A stretch of 64,000 bases of DNA from Littorina saxatilis (Eukaryota > Mollusca > Gastropoda > Littorinimorpha > Littorinidae). Where the stretch lies: the NCBI RefSeq assembly GCF_037325665.1, contig NC_090251.1, forward strand, positions 32,733,591-32,797,590, written 5' to 3'. Below are positions 54,317 to 64,000 of this stretch, one piece after another (position 1 is the stretch's first letter; each line of letters starts with the position of its first letter). A program made the translations under genes and the position numbers. The notes beneath the pieces were generated by a model, which did not search any database, was not told the origin of the DNA, and saw only the letters and a list, made by a program, of their open reading frames with translations.

Positions 54317-56304
54317 TGGGGGTGAGGCTTGCGCCCCGACCCCCTAGAGCCTCCAAAAGACTGCCCCCTCTTCTGATAGGGCGCTCCACGGCCCCTACCC
54401 CTAGAGGCAAAGGACTGTTTATGCGCCTTGCCACCCCCAGAAGAGGAAGCCTGAGGCTTGCTGGCAGCCTGAGTCTGCGTGCTGGACTTGCTCTGCGGCT
54501 TCTGGAACCCGTGCTGCGCGATGCGCGCAATCGCAATGTCTCTCGCATCCTGGGTCTCTTTCCGGAGAGCGTCAAGAGAAGATTGACCCAGCAGAGCACC
54601 CTCCGAAAAAGGCGAGACCTTCAGACCCTCTATGGTAGCCTTGTCCGAGATCTTAGAACCCGCCAAAAAGGCTGACCTCCTAGACAACACCGCATGGGTG
54701 TAAAGCCTTGCCGACAAAGCCATCTGCTCTCTCGTCACTTTAGCCAAAGTAGACAGGAGAGTAGTAGCCACAGCAGGAGAAGCGTCGAACCGAAACTCAA
54801 AAGGATCGAGCGAGGACGCAATAGATCGAGAGAGCGACCTCTGTAACGACTCAGAGACAGAGGACAACTCTAGAAGAGACCTACCGGTCTCCTCTATGGC
54901 CAACAGAGAACTTTCAGTGCAAGGGACAGGCTTGTCCTTCCTGTAAGCATCCTCTCTTAGACTGGCCAGTTCCGGTGAAACCGGAAGTGCACAAGATGGC
55001 AAAGCAAAGGATTCGATCAAGTTGACCGGAAACGGATTCAACCTAAAGCTGTGCGAAGAGGAAGCAGGACGATCCCCCTCTTTCACAACCCAAGGCAACA
55101 CTTCCTCCGGAACCTCACCATGCTGAGCTAGCAGAGGGACCGGAGCATGCCGTTTACCCTTCAGGGTAGATGCCATCTCAACAGCAATAGTCGGCGATTC
55201 CCGAAAGCGGAAGTGAGGCTTCTGCTCCCTCGCACCCCGGAAATCGTCCAGTGCCGAAAGGGGTGGGGCAAGATTCATCTTACTTTCCACCACCCCTTCC
55301 GGGAAGAACTTAAACGCCGCTTCCGCTGCCAGTGCCACCATGGCTGGGAGCTTGAAGGGCAAGTTCAGTTGGGTGTCCCCCGGAACGGAAGGAGCACCCT
55401 CGTCAGTATCCCCGTCCTGCTCTTGAAAGCAGTCCGGAAACCGACCCTCGGACACACCGTGTTCCGACCAAGGATCGTCACCGACAACTTCCTGCCCCCT
55501 GGGCGGAAGAGGACTCAGCACCTCGCCGGCACTCTCTATGAGTTGCGGACCGAGAGCCTTACCCTTTCGCTGATCAGGGCCCAGACCCGCAACCGACCCC
55601 CTGTCACAGCAGGAGGGGCCAGCCGCGGTATCTGAGCTTTCGCGGTGCAACTTTCGTTGGCCCGCTACTCGCTCCTGACCACGCACACCGCTTTCGCCAG
55701 AGAACCCAGCTACTCGCGGTGTCAACATACCTTTGTCAAGTGCGGGCACGTTCAGCAAAGACACCCAGCGTGAGCCACCATCCTGCGGAGCATGAACATC
55801 TGCCTGAGTCACAGTAGCAGACGGCCGGGCGGAAGTAGAGGAGGAAGTCAAAGGAGACGACCCGATCCTAGCAAGAGAACAAACATCCGAAACACCGGAC
55901 GGGAGGGAACGAAGTTCCTCCCTAGTAGAGGAAAGCTCCGACGCTAATGTCGAAACTTGCGCACTAAGTGTCAACAACAGAGAAGCTACCTCCGCATTAG
56001 CTAAACCTGGGCAAGGTGTGGAATCCGAAACACCGGAGGCCAAGCCAGAAACATTAACTTTATCTAAGGCAACTTTAGACAGAGGAGGGCTAACATGCTT
56101 GTCAGCCAAAACCGGTGACTTAGCGGAAGACGAATCAGAAGTCAAAGACGCGTCAAGTCCAGCGCTCTTACTAGACTTACGCGAAGATTTCCTAGAAGGA
56201 GTCGCATCAGCCGAGACCTGTCTCGAACTAGGCTTCTTCAACGCACTATCTTTGAGTGCCGCTTCCGCCATTACAACAACAAACTCACAAAAATTTTCAG
56301 TCAA
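54313..56304 (-). CDS. DIRS Gag-like protein
   Basis: A 663-codon frame at the 5' end of the element. The N-terminal half is Ser/Lys/Asp-rich (SRQVSADATPSRKSSRKSSK), the middle is more ordered (RLNPFPVNLIESFALP, LSSVSESLQRSLSRSIASSL) and the C-terminus is Gly/Arg/Gln-rich (RGRGRGAPYQKRGQSFGG), suiting RNA binding. First-frame proteins of DIRS elements are called Gag by position and composition; I see no zinc knuckle. Confidence 0.75.
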   Translation of the reverse strand: MTENFCEFVVVMAEAALKDSALKKPSSRQVSADATPSRKSSRKSSKSAGLDASLTSDSSSAKSPVLADKHVSPPLSKVALDKVNVSGLASGVSDSTPCPGLANAEVASLLLTLSAQVSTLASELSSTREELRSLPSGVSDVCSLARIGSSPLTSSSTSARPSATVTQADVHAPQDGGSRWVSLLNVPALDKGMLTPRVAGFSGESGVRGQERVAGQRKLHRESSDTAAGPSCCDRGSVAGLGPDQRKGKALGPQLIESAGEVLSPLPPRGQEVVGDDPWSEHGVSEGRFPDCFQEQDGDTDEGAPSVPGDTQLNLPFKLPAMVALAAEAAFKFFPEGVVESKMNLAPPLSALDDFRGAREQKPHFRFRESPTIAVEMASTLKGKRHAPVPLLAQHGEVPEEVLPWVVKEGDRPASSSHSFRLNPFPVNLIESFALPSCALPVSPELASLREDAYRKDKPVPCTESSLLAIEETGRSLLELSSVSESLQRSLSRSIASSLDPFEFRFDASPAVATTLLSTLAKVTREQMALSARLYTHAVLSRRSAFLAGSKISDKATIEGLKVSPFSEGALLGQSSLDALRKETQDARDIAIARIAQHGFQKPQSKSSTQTQAASKPQASSSGGGKAHKQSFASRGRGRGAPYQKRGQSFGGSRGSGRKPHPQ

Positions 56305-56505
56305 AAAATTTATAAGTTCGAAAGCAGCGACAAACGTCGCTAAAGTTGCGATAAATCAGAAAGATCTCACCCCACACAGCGTAGGAACAGGTGTAAAGCT
56401 TCAGGCGGTACCAAGGGGTGCATCCGAAGTCCTAAGACCAAGGTGTAAAGCTGACAACAGCAGGAGCGTACATAAAACGCGACCAGACCCTTGGATCGCT
56501 GAGAG

Positions 56506-56680
56506 TGGAATGATACAAATGGCGGCGTATGCGCACGCATACGGAAGTCGGACCGGTAGTTGGTCTGGCCTTATGGGATTGGTCACTCTCTTTTTTAGAG
56601 TGGTCTCCCTTGTTACCAAGGGGACGCGTACAGCGTAACCAGCACTGAACTAGAGTTAATTGCTATATGTGAGTTGGGTA
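56506..56680. repeat. DIRS inverted terminal repeat, right
   Basis: The complement of the left repeat over 175 bp (TGGAATGATACAAAT to GAGTTGGGTA). It lies upstream of the Gag-like frame and would contain the element's promoter, by family precedent. Confidence 0.9.
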
Positions 56681-56698
56681 TAGTGTATGTAATTTAAT

Positions 56699-56983
56699 TC
56701 TGTTTTATAAGCTGCCCTTTCCCAGCAAGCATGCAGACTGCCACTAGCTGTCAACAGGTTTGAACAGGACATTTAAAGCTCTGAACTCACATTGCAATAA
56801 TGACAGCACCGACCCACAAGCTATAGAACAGCAGAGGAAAAACAACTCTGAAAACTGGCTGGGATCCATGGGCCTCCTAGGCGCAAGCTGGGCCCACAGG
56901 CAATGCCGCGGTGGAGGGTCGTACAGATCCAAGCAGAGTTCTCCAGCCTCAGCTAATGCCGGGACAGCAGTCACTGTGCAAGC
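56699..56983 (-). other. ZC3H14 3' region between stop codon and DIRS element
   Basis: 285 bp with no AATAAA on the minus strand that I can find. The proper 3' UTR therefore probably runs into or past the DIRS insertion; this is inference. Confidence 0.45.
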
Positions 56984-58376
56984 CTACTTTGCATAACTAA
57001 CAGTAGCAGCAACAACAGAGACAGGAGTGGGGACAGCAGTGGTCTTGCCAGCAGCCCAGGTGAGTTGCTTCCTGGAAGGGAGTGATGGGTGATAAAACGG
57101 GCAGCCTTTCTCCCTATTCTTGCAGGTAAGGCCGAAGCGACAAGGCTTGGGATGGAAGAAGGGGCAGCTCAAGTTACTGCAGGCTGGGAAGAACTTGCAC
57201 TGCGGGGGGTTCAAGCTGCGAGGGGAGGGGGTAATAACCGGCGGAGGTGGGGGAGGGCGATACTCTGGCTGGTACGCAGGCTGGTACGTAGGAACGGAGC
57301 GACGACTAGAGTGGGTGTACGGGCAGTCGGGGCGGGCGCACTTGGAGTCGAAGCGGCAGTTTGGGTGGATGTAGAGGCACTTCTCACCAAACTTGCACAT
57401 GGGGAAGGTCTTGCATTGAACGGTGGGGTGGTGGTACTCGCAGGCAGCACCATTGACACAGGCAGGCCAGAACTTGCAGCGCTCCGCTATCTTGGCCTGT
57501 GTCAAGGGTGTAGCCTCTTCTGCCTCCATCTCCTCTCCCTCCTCGTCAGAGTCCTTCAGGTTGATGTTCATGGGCTGAATCTTTGGCGGCGACTTGATGA
57601 TGGGGGGATCTTTGAGCTGTGGGGCAGCTGCAGCTGGGGTCTGACTCAAAACTGATGGCTGCACCCCTGACATTACCATTTTCTCCTCATAGCGCCCACC
57701 TTCTGTTACCTCCATCTCGTAATGGACGGAGTCCACGCCGTCTAGTGTGACCACAAAGCGGGTTTTGTCCTTGGCCTTCTCCTTCACCATGGACTGCCTG
57801 AGGTCTTCTTCTTTGGCAGCAGGGGAAGGAGGAGGAGACGCATCCAGCTCAATGACATCCTGATCCAGCAATAACTCATCCTGGTCCATATCCTCCAGAA
57901 GGATCGGAACTCCCTGACTGCCGGATTCTGACCTAACCTCTTCCGTTGGACTGGGAACCATCTCTAGCTCGTACTCCACGAATCTGCTGTCTATGACATT
58001 CCCATCTGCTGACTTTTTCTGCTTCCTGGCAACTGGGGGTTCTGGAGCGGGTGAATTTCTTTCTGGTGACGCATTTTCTGACCTAGGTTCCTGTTTGATT
58101 TTTATGGGTGGAAGCAGGGATGAGGGATTTTGTGTGGCAGTTTCCGTGTCCAGTTCAGCTTCAATGACAAAGTTGACTAATGGAGCCCCTTTCTCTCGCT
58201 TGATCAGTTTCCTGGGAGATACGGTGACCTCTTCTTTGTCCAGCCATGCGCGGTCTTCAACCTCCTGTCGTTTGGACTTGGAGACGATACCCCTTCTGTC
58301 GCCACTGCCTGCCCGCGGAGCCGGCTGCACCTTCTTTGTTGGAATGTAGACCGGTGGGTCTGAGTGGCGACTGGCT
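56984..58376 (-). CDS. ZC3H14: ZC3H14 coding exon 3: five CCCH zinc fingers
   Basis: It opens ASRHSDPPVYIPTKKVQ after TTGATTCCAG. FVVTLDGVDSVHYEMEV matches the human FIVTLDGV block. Five fingers follow between about 57480 and 57085: CKFWPACVNGAACEYHH, CKTFPMCKFGEKCLYIH, CRFDSKCARPDCPYTH, CKFFPACSNLSCPFFH and CRFGLTCKNREKGCPFYH. All zinc ligands are present. The stop TAG is at 56986-56984. Confidence 0.95.
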
Positions 58377-59245
58377 CTGGAATCAAAATGACAAATTCTA
58401 CATGTATTAACTCTGTTTCTTACCCAGTAAGGTCAGATCAAATGTTGGAATAGGGTAACATGATAAAAAAAACAAGTCGCGTAAGGCGAAAATACAATAT
58501 TTAGTCAAGTAGCTGTCGAACTCACAGAATGAAACTGAACCCAATGCCATTTTTCAGCAAGACCGTATACTCGTAGCATCGTCAGTCCACCGCTCATGGC
58601 AAAGGCAGTGAAATTGACAAGAAGAGCGGGGTAGTAGTTGCGCTAAGAAGGATAGCACGCTTTTCTGTACCTCTCTTTGTTTTAACTTTCTGAGCGTGTT
58701 TTTAATCCAAACATATCATATCTATATGTTTTTGGAATCAGGAACCGACAAGGAATAAGATGAAAGTGTTTTTAAATTGATTTGGACAATTTAATTTTGA
58801 TAATAATTTTTATATATTTAATTTTCAGAGCTTGTTTTTAATCCGAATATAACATATTTATATGTTTTTGGAATCAGCAAATGATGGAGAATAAGATAAA
58901 CGTAAATTTGGATCGTTTTATACATTTTTATTTTTTTTTTACAATTTTCAGATTTTTAATGACCAAAGTCATTAATTAATTTTTAAGCCACCAAGCTGAA
59001 ATGCAATACCGAAGTCCGGGCTTCGTCGAAGATTACTTGACCAAAATTTCAACCAATTTGGTTGAAAAATGAGGGCGTGACAGTGCCGCCTCAACTTTCA
59101 CGAAAAGCCGGATATGACGTCATCAAAGACATTTATCAAAAAAATGAAAAAAACGTTCGGGGATTTCAGACCCAGGAACTCTCATGTCAAATTTCATAAA
59201 GATCGGTCCAGTAGTTTAGTCTGAATCGCTCTACACACACACACA

Positions 59246-59279
<34 letters not shown>

Positions 59280-62200
59280 ACGACCCTCGTTTCGATTCCC
59301 CCTCGATGTTAAAATATTTAGTCAAAACTTGACTAAATATAAAAAGGATGTTGGACAGTAGTTTTTTTCTCTCTCTTTTTGTATAAAAATGAATATCTGC
59401 AGGTTTGTTTTTGATTTTCCATGGGTGTGGAGGACCAAGTGTCCCATTGTCTGAGCCTTTTTTTCTACTGAGTAATGAAAACACATTTTAAAGTCAGCAG
59501 AAAAAATAATGTTGATCGGGTTGACCTACTCAGCATTTGAGGTTGGGGCTATGATGTACATTTTTGTTATGAGTCCTAAAGGAAAAGTCCTTTGGTTTAT
59601 GGCTTCCTAGTTTCAGCAAAGATCTGACTTATGAATCGAAAATTACACAGCACTATGACTTAACATTACGCCATATGATATTGTCAAATTACAATCCAAA
59701 ACTCCTGCAAATATCTTATTTTTGTGCACTCAAAACCATTACACCAACCATGTTCTAGCCAATCTTCAAATGAGCTAAAGTACACTTTGACAATTAATTT
59801 AGAGTTACCTACTAAACTTAAAAGACATAACACAAAGTCCACCCTGTTTGTGATCAGTCTTCAGTTACTTCAAATCTATGTTAAAACAAGTCGCGTAAAG
59901 TGATATCACTACATTTAGTCAATCTGTTAAACTCTCAGTGACTGAAATTGAATGCACCGCATTTTTCACCTAGACAATGCTCAACAGCCTTGTCGATGAC
60001 ATACCCAGCAGCCGTGGCGACACGTTCATGCCCAGAAAGTGATAAACCAGTATTATGTATAGCACAGAACCGTATAGCGTTTCACAGCAAAGCGCGCTTT
60101 TCTCTATTCTTTTTAACTTTCTGAGCTTGTTTTTAATCCAAACATAACTATATTTTTTGTAATCAGGAAATGATAAAGAATAAGATTAACTTATTTTTAA
60201 ATCCATTACTGAAATCTTAATTTTAATTAGTTTTTTTGTAATCAGGAAATGATAAAGAATAAGATGAACTTATTTTTAAATCCATTACTGAAATTTAAAT
60301 TAGATTTTTAAGATTTTTAATGACCCTCGTCTCGATTCCCCGTCTATGTTATTGTTAAAACATTTAGTCAAACCTGTAAAAAGAGATCATGTACAATTGA
60401 ATCTAACACTAACAGTAACACACATGCGCATGCCTTCAAACCAAATGAAAACATTAACAGCTGCAATACCTACCCAGGCTGAGCTATAGCTTGACGTAAA
60501 CTGGCCTGAGCCAGTCTCATGCTGGGATGACCCGACTCCCTGGGACCTGAGGAAGAAACAGAGCGTCCATGTCTGTTCTGATCTCGGCTCCTGTCCCGAC
60601 GATCTCTGTCTCTGTCTCGTTCACGACTCCTCTCACGCCCCTCGCTCCTCATGAAGGGTTTGATGGGAGTTATCGCCACCCGTCTCCGAGTTTCTACGGA
60701 CTTCTCTGCCTCTGTCATTGCTTTCAGCAACAGTGACCTGTGATAGCAAAATAAGAACTGAATAAACTTCCGTTGGAACTGTGCCTATAAATTATTGCAT
60801 AAATTATGAATTAGTGTACATGAAAACCTTCACTGATGGCTCTCGATGACTAAGGCACACACACTGCCAGCAAGTGTTTCCTTGTTTTTGATATTAAAAC
60901 CAAGAGACTTGAGAATGTCTATCCAAATATTGTGATCATCTAAGTTTTGAATAAACCAAAGAATGTTACTTTGTTGGCCTGAGGCACCCAGGGGCTCACA
61001 TCCATGAGAGGTGGCATAGGACAAATGTCCTGGACAATGCAAAAGTGATACGACATTTGTCCTGATCAAAAATAAATCAATAGGACTTTTTTTTCCGCAA
61101 CAAAACGTAAATTTAATTAAACTAGACTAGTTTCTTGTCACAAAGGTTACAGAACAAATAAAATAATTTTCTTGGCAAAAAGAGGTAACAGAACAAATCA
61201 AAGCTTGAAACGAAGCCACGCGCTGGGGCGGGGGAGGGGGTAACTAGTATGGGCGTTAACCGGTAATTACCGGTATTTTACCGGTTGAAATGAGAAAATA
61301 CCGGGAAATAATCGGCTCCCGGTATAACCTACCGGTTGATTGTTAGAACTACCGTTTTTTTCGCTGGCAAAACAACAAAACCAGTACTCTGAGTTGGACT
61401 CTTACTGGTTCCAATGACCAGCCTACCTTTTTTTTCTGGATAATTTTCATCATAACAGTTTGTGTAACAGTTTGAAAAAATATTAGCGCCATCACTGGGG
61501 TAACGTCTTTCTTCGGCGCCAAAGTTTCATCTGGCTCTGGCTGCTCATGCAGAGGCCGGAGGTAGCTTAGTTTCAGTGGTACTAGCCGCTGATGAGGGCA
61601 GAGCTTTGAAGTACAAACGCTTCTGGCCTTTTTCAGGCACCAATCTTCGTTTCGGCGGCATGTTGCTTTTTCGAAGAAAAAACCCGCTAAGGGAGGCAAT
61701 TATCAACCGGCTTGGAGCATTCAGAGTAGCGACCCTTGGAAGCTCTTCTCTATAAACAGCACATAAACTCAAGTTTCGTCTGCTTGGAGAGACACATCGC
61801 TTTGCAAAACATCGATAAAATAGCAAATCAAACTACTGTAAAGTACTAACAATGTCCGGATCAAATGAAAGCATAATCGGACAATGACCACTTTGTGACA
61901 AAAACAATAGGACATATATGTCCTCTTGCATGAAAAATGTATAGGACATTTGGAAAAAAATATCCGTGTATCATTGTATGTCCGACGTGGATGTGAGCCC
62001 CTGCGCACCCATACTTTTTACAAAAGCCCAGTGTTGTTCTCAGCCTCCAACTCAGAGGACAAAAGTTCAGTTGGACCTGGATTAAAAATAGACTTAGCAA
62101 AACAATTATTGCAATAAATAAAGGTTACATAAAATGATGAGCATTACAAAAAAGCAACATATAATTATTCTAAATACTACTTTATCTCATCACAGCCAGC

Positions 62201-63497
62201 AGTACTTGTACAAGAGCATACCAGAATCAGTCACAATTTTAACTACGGATACATGTATTAGTATCAGTACTATCACTATCAGAAAGCAGTTTCCAACAAA
62301 GTGTTCAAGCACTTACTTGTTTGCCTGCATTTTCGGAGGTACACTGGACTTTCTGGCCGTCACCCTGACAACACTGGCCACGTTACCAACTGCCGGGTTA
62401 TGAGGATCATACCCCCCATCATCTTCCTCACTGTCATGCGTGACGGAACCGATCACAGAGACAGGACCTCGCCTCTTCCGCGTCTGTAGCTCTGAAGGTC
62501 TGGGTTCCACCATTCTCACAGGCACGCGACGTACAGTTTGCCTGATGGGTGATGCCAATGCTCTGGGCCGTGAAGTTCGAGGAGGAGAGAGGTCTTTTGT
62601 AGATATCCTTGACATCACAACTGAAGATGTCCCTCTCTGTCGTTCTGTACTGACATCGTCGTCACTTAGAGTTAGAACTCTGATCACTTTTTGAGCATCG
62701 CTTTTCTTATTTGAAGTCACAACCACAATAGGTGTTTCTTGCTCTAGTTCTTCAGTGAGCTCATCGTTTTCTGTTAGGAGGAGGTCAGAAAGATCATCAT
62801 CCTCTACTACTTGAATACCACCGTCAAAAGCGCCTGTGGATGCAGATAGGGATACTGCCTGCTTTTGGGCATCAGCAGTCTGTGCCACTATCACATCAGT
62901 CGTGGCAGGTTTTACACTCTGTTCTTTAGCAGGGGATACACTTTGATATGCTGGTTCCCTATGTGTGCTTGCTGTTACTAAAAAGTCAGCATCTGAGTCT
63001 GTCACCACAGACTTTACAGATACATCAATGCTGCCTGGTGGCTTATCAACAATCTCCAAATCGGAGTCCGACTTACGTTTTCTGCTTTCTTTTTGGCTTT
63101 CCGGTAGGTGGGATAGGTCCAGTTTCTTCGTATTACTTTCATCAGTAGACGTCTTCCTGGCCTTATTCGCATCATAGTCTGAAGTTGCCTGGTCCTTCAG
63201 CTTCGGCTTTTCCACTGACACTGCCTTTTCTGATGGCTTGCCAGGAACAGCAGCAGCAGTGTCTGAAGTTATCGACTGCAACTTTTGCAGCAGACTATGC
63301 AACCAAGTCGTGAACTTTTCTGTGTTGTTGCCAAGGAAAAGGCCAAGGTCTTCTGACATTTGAAATTGGCTCTTCTTATTTGCCACCATGACCATGATGT
63401 AGTCGGGTAGTTCATCATCCACATACGAACCAAGTTCCACCAGTTTAGCCTTGATGGCAGAACGGATTTTGTGGCTGATCTCGTTGCCGATTTCCAT
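56984..63497 (-). CDS. ZC3H14: Zinc finger CCCH domain-containing protein 14 (ZC3H14/Nab2 orthologue), complete, three coding exons
   Basis: ZC3H14 and yeast Nab2 bind poly(A) RNA in the nucleus and limit tail length, linking 3' processing to export. The coding sequence is 63497-62317, 60737-60474 and 58376-56984, giving about 945 residues against 736 in human; phases agree at both junctions (phase 2). The start is MEIGNEISHKIRSAIKAKL, which matches human MEIGTEISRKIRSAIKGKL. The frame is open 46 codons further upstream, but the conserved N-terminus argues for this ATG. Residues 1-75 form the PWI-like Nab2 N-terminal fold (DDELPDYIMVMVANKKSQ, LGLFLGNNT). The middle is acidic and disordered. 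A short RS/RD-rich segment follows, then FVVTLDGV, then five CCCH fingers. No defect is seen. Confidence 0.96.
58473..59346 (-). mobile_element. Abundant ~870-bp repeat, copy 3, in ZC3H14 intron 2
   Basis: The reverse complement of the family at 10.85 and 17.42 kb, from ACAAGTCGCGTAAGGCGAAA to GTCAAAACTTGACTAAATAT, with a (CA)n run inside. It starts about 95 bp after the exon 3 acceptor on the plus-strand map, within the intron. Confidence 0.82.
59347..59880. other. ZC3H14 intron 2, unique part
   Basis: AT-rich sequence; no exon, repeat end or other feature recognised. Confidence 0.5.
59884..60378 (-). mobile_element. Diverged, shortened relative of the 870-bp repeat
   Basis: It starts ACAAGTCGCGTAAAG and ends GTTAAAACATTTAGTCAAAC, with CCCTCGTCTCGATTCCCC near the end as in the full copies. 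It lacks the middle and carries an ~88-bp tandem duplication (GTAATCAGGAAATGATAAAG twice, about 60161 and 60239). Confidence 0.7.
60474..60737 (-). CDS. ZC3H14: ZC3H14 coding exon 2: RS/RD-rich segment
   Basis: The acceptor is TTGCTATCACAG and the donor GTAGGT. The first codons SLLLKAMTEAEKSVETRRRV correspond to human NLILKAISEAQESV, confirming the junction. It then reads RERSRERDRDRDRRDRSRDQ, an arginine-rich stretch typical of nuclear RNA proteins. Confidence 0.9.
60989..62003. mobile_element. hAT-like element in ZC3H14 intron 1
   Basis: CAGGGGCTCACATCCA at the left is an exact complement of TGGATGTGAGCCCCTG at the right (16 bp). Subterminal AGGACA(T/A)..TGTCCT motifs recur at both ends. 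Inside is an ACCGGT/CCGGTA-rich patch at about 61258-61342 and short minus-strand frames starting MPPKRRLVPEKGQKRLYF. No catalytic region was recognised. GCACCCA adjoins both ends, but a clean 8-bp target duplication is not evident. Confidence 0.75.
62317..63497 (-). CDS. ZC3H14: ZC3H14 coding exon 1: PWI-like domain and acidic linker
   Basis: Its ATG is at 63497-63495 and it ends at donor GTAAGT (62316-62311). It holds the N-terminal RNA/export-factor-binding fold and a long Ser/Asp/Glu-rich linker with Lys-Arg patches (SQKESRKRKSDSDLEIVD), 393 codons plus two bases. Confidence 0.93.
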
Positions 63498-64000
63498 TGT
63501 AGCGTGAATGTATCGACGCAGCAATTGCAAAATACTGTTTCTGAAGTGTGCACTGACCAAATTAAATCTTTGCACCGTTAAAACATCCTCCTGTGTTGCA
63601 GGGGTATGCGTTGGGCTTCGTCGTCCCGGCTTCACAGGAAACTACCGGAGTTATGTTCTCTTTATCTGGACCGGAAAATATTCGGAACTATTTTACGAGT
63701 TTGTTTGTAAAATACCGACATTATAAGCAAATTAAACACTCATACTTTATCATAAAGCTCCAAGAGGATCGTCATTTATATCAATGTGCAACTACTAAAA
63801 CGCTGTAGCCATATTTTGCATCTCTTAACAGGATCCTACCCAAATGACATAACATAAGTGGCTTATTAGGCTTTTCGCCTTTTGCCTGGCATGGTGTATA
63901 CAATGATGTTTAAAATATCATTGCTCATGTTTGGTGATTTAAATGCTGAGGACGATCTCAGTTACTTTTTAAATTTGTTGAAAACATTATATAATATTAT
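63498..64000 (-). other. ZC3H14 5' UTR / promoter region
   Basis: The reading frame stays open upstream of the ATG to 63635, but the sequence there is not conserved with the vertebrate protein. The remainder to the window end is AT-rich with no other gene. The transcription start is not identifiable. Confidence 0.4.

Larger units (their letters stand above)
50911..56698 (-). mobile_element. DIRS-type tyrosine-recombinase retrotransposon, looks whole
   Basis: About 5.79 kb on the minus strand. It has inverted terminal repeats, an internal complementary region and three long frames: a Gag-like frame, a reverse transcriptase/RNase H frame and a tyrosine-recombinase frame. DIRS elements integrate through a circular intermediate using the recombinase and make no target duplication; none is evident here. 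The two 175-bp inverted repeats match at every position I compared, and the long frames are open, so I see no obvious breaks and infer a very recent insertion. It lies 285 bp past the ZC3H14 stop, in the same orientation. Confidence 0.93.

Noticed and set aside
51963-56638. Plus-strand frames of 119-211 codons within the DIRS element
   Set aside because: Shadows opposite long GC-rich coding frames, with no recognisable domains.

Overview
The window reads as nuclear DNA of a marine gastropod mollusc. A caenogastropod such as a periwinkle (Littorina) is my best guess. That is inference from the repeat families, above all the roughly 870-bp element with a TTTAGTCAAGTTTTGACTAA end and a CGCGACTTGT end, and the short hairpin repeat with a GAAGAAGAA tail. 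Genes are intron-containing and few, and most of the sequence is microsatellite, MITE, SINE and other mobile DNA.

Layout. (1) About 2.1-14.4 kb, plus strand: the 3' part of a class I Rab11 family-interacting protein gene. Nine exons are visible, running from inside the C2 domain to the C-terminal Rab11-binding domain; the 5' end lies outside the window. Its last coding exon, stop codon included, has been amplified into a 53-bp minisatellite of about 13 units that ends in a SINE tail carrying an AATAAA. (2) 15-32 kb: no recognised gene. It holds many non-autonomous elements, including a fold-back mariner-like element carrying two divergent copies of its own transposase start. (3) 32.1 kb and 47.1 kb, both minus strand: two small single-exon NUPR1-like genes (p8-type stress-response chromatin proteins), paralogues 15 kb apart. 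(4) Between them: a piggyBac transposon (35.06-37.92 kb) that contains a Tc1-type deletion derivative with an intact DNA-binding-domain reading frame, a Tc1-like transposon of the same broad family (40.0-41.6 kb), and a ~650-bp higher-order tandem repeat (42.1-43.45 kb). (5) 50.91-56.70 kb, minus strand: a DIRS-type tyrosine-recombinase retrotransposon that looks whole and young, with matching 175-bp inverted repeats and the diagnostic internal complementary region. (6) 56.98-63.50 kb, minus strand: a complete ZC3H14/Nab2 gene in three coding exons, encoding an N-terminal PWI-like fold and five C-terminal CCCH zinc fingers.

How the parts relate. The host genes are ordinary conserved metazoan genes: endosomal recycling (Rab11-FIP), stress-responsive chromatin (NUPR) and poly(A) RNA binding (ZC3H14). 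They do not form a pathway. The more unusual content is in how mobile DNA touches them: a minisatellite made from coding sequence, a DIRS element 0.3 kb past the ZC3H14 stop codon in the same orientation, a large repeat ending 40 bp before a Rab11-FIP exon, and a nested transposon that may encode only a DNA-binding domain. I found no CRISPR array, rRNA gene or convincing functional tRNA gene, as expected for animal nuclear DNA.
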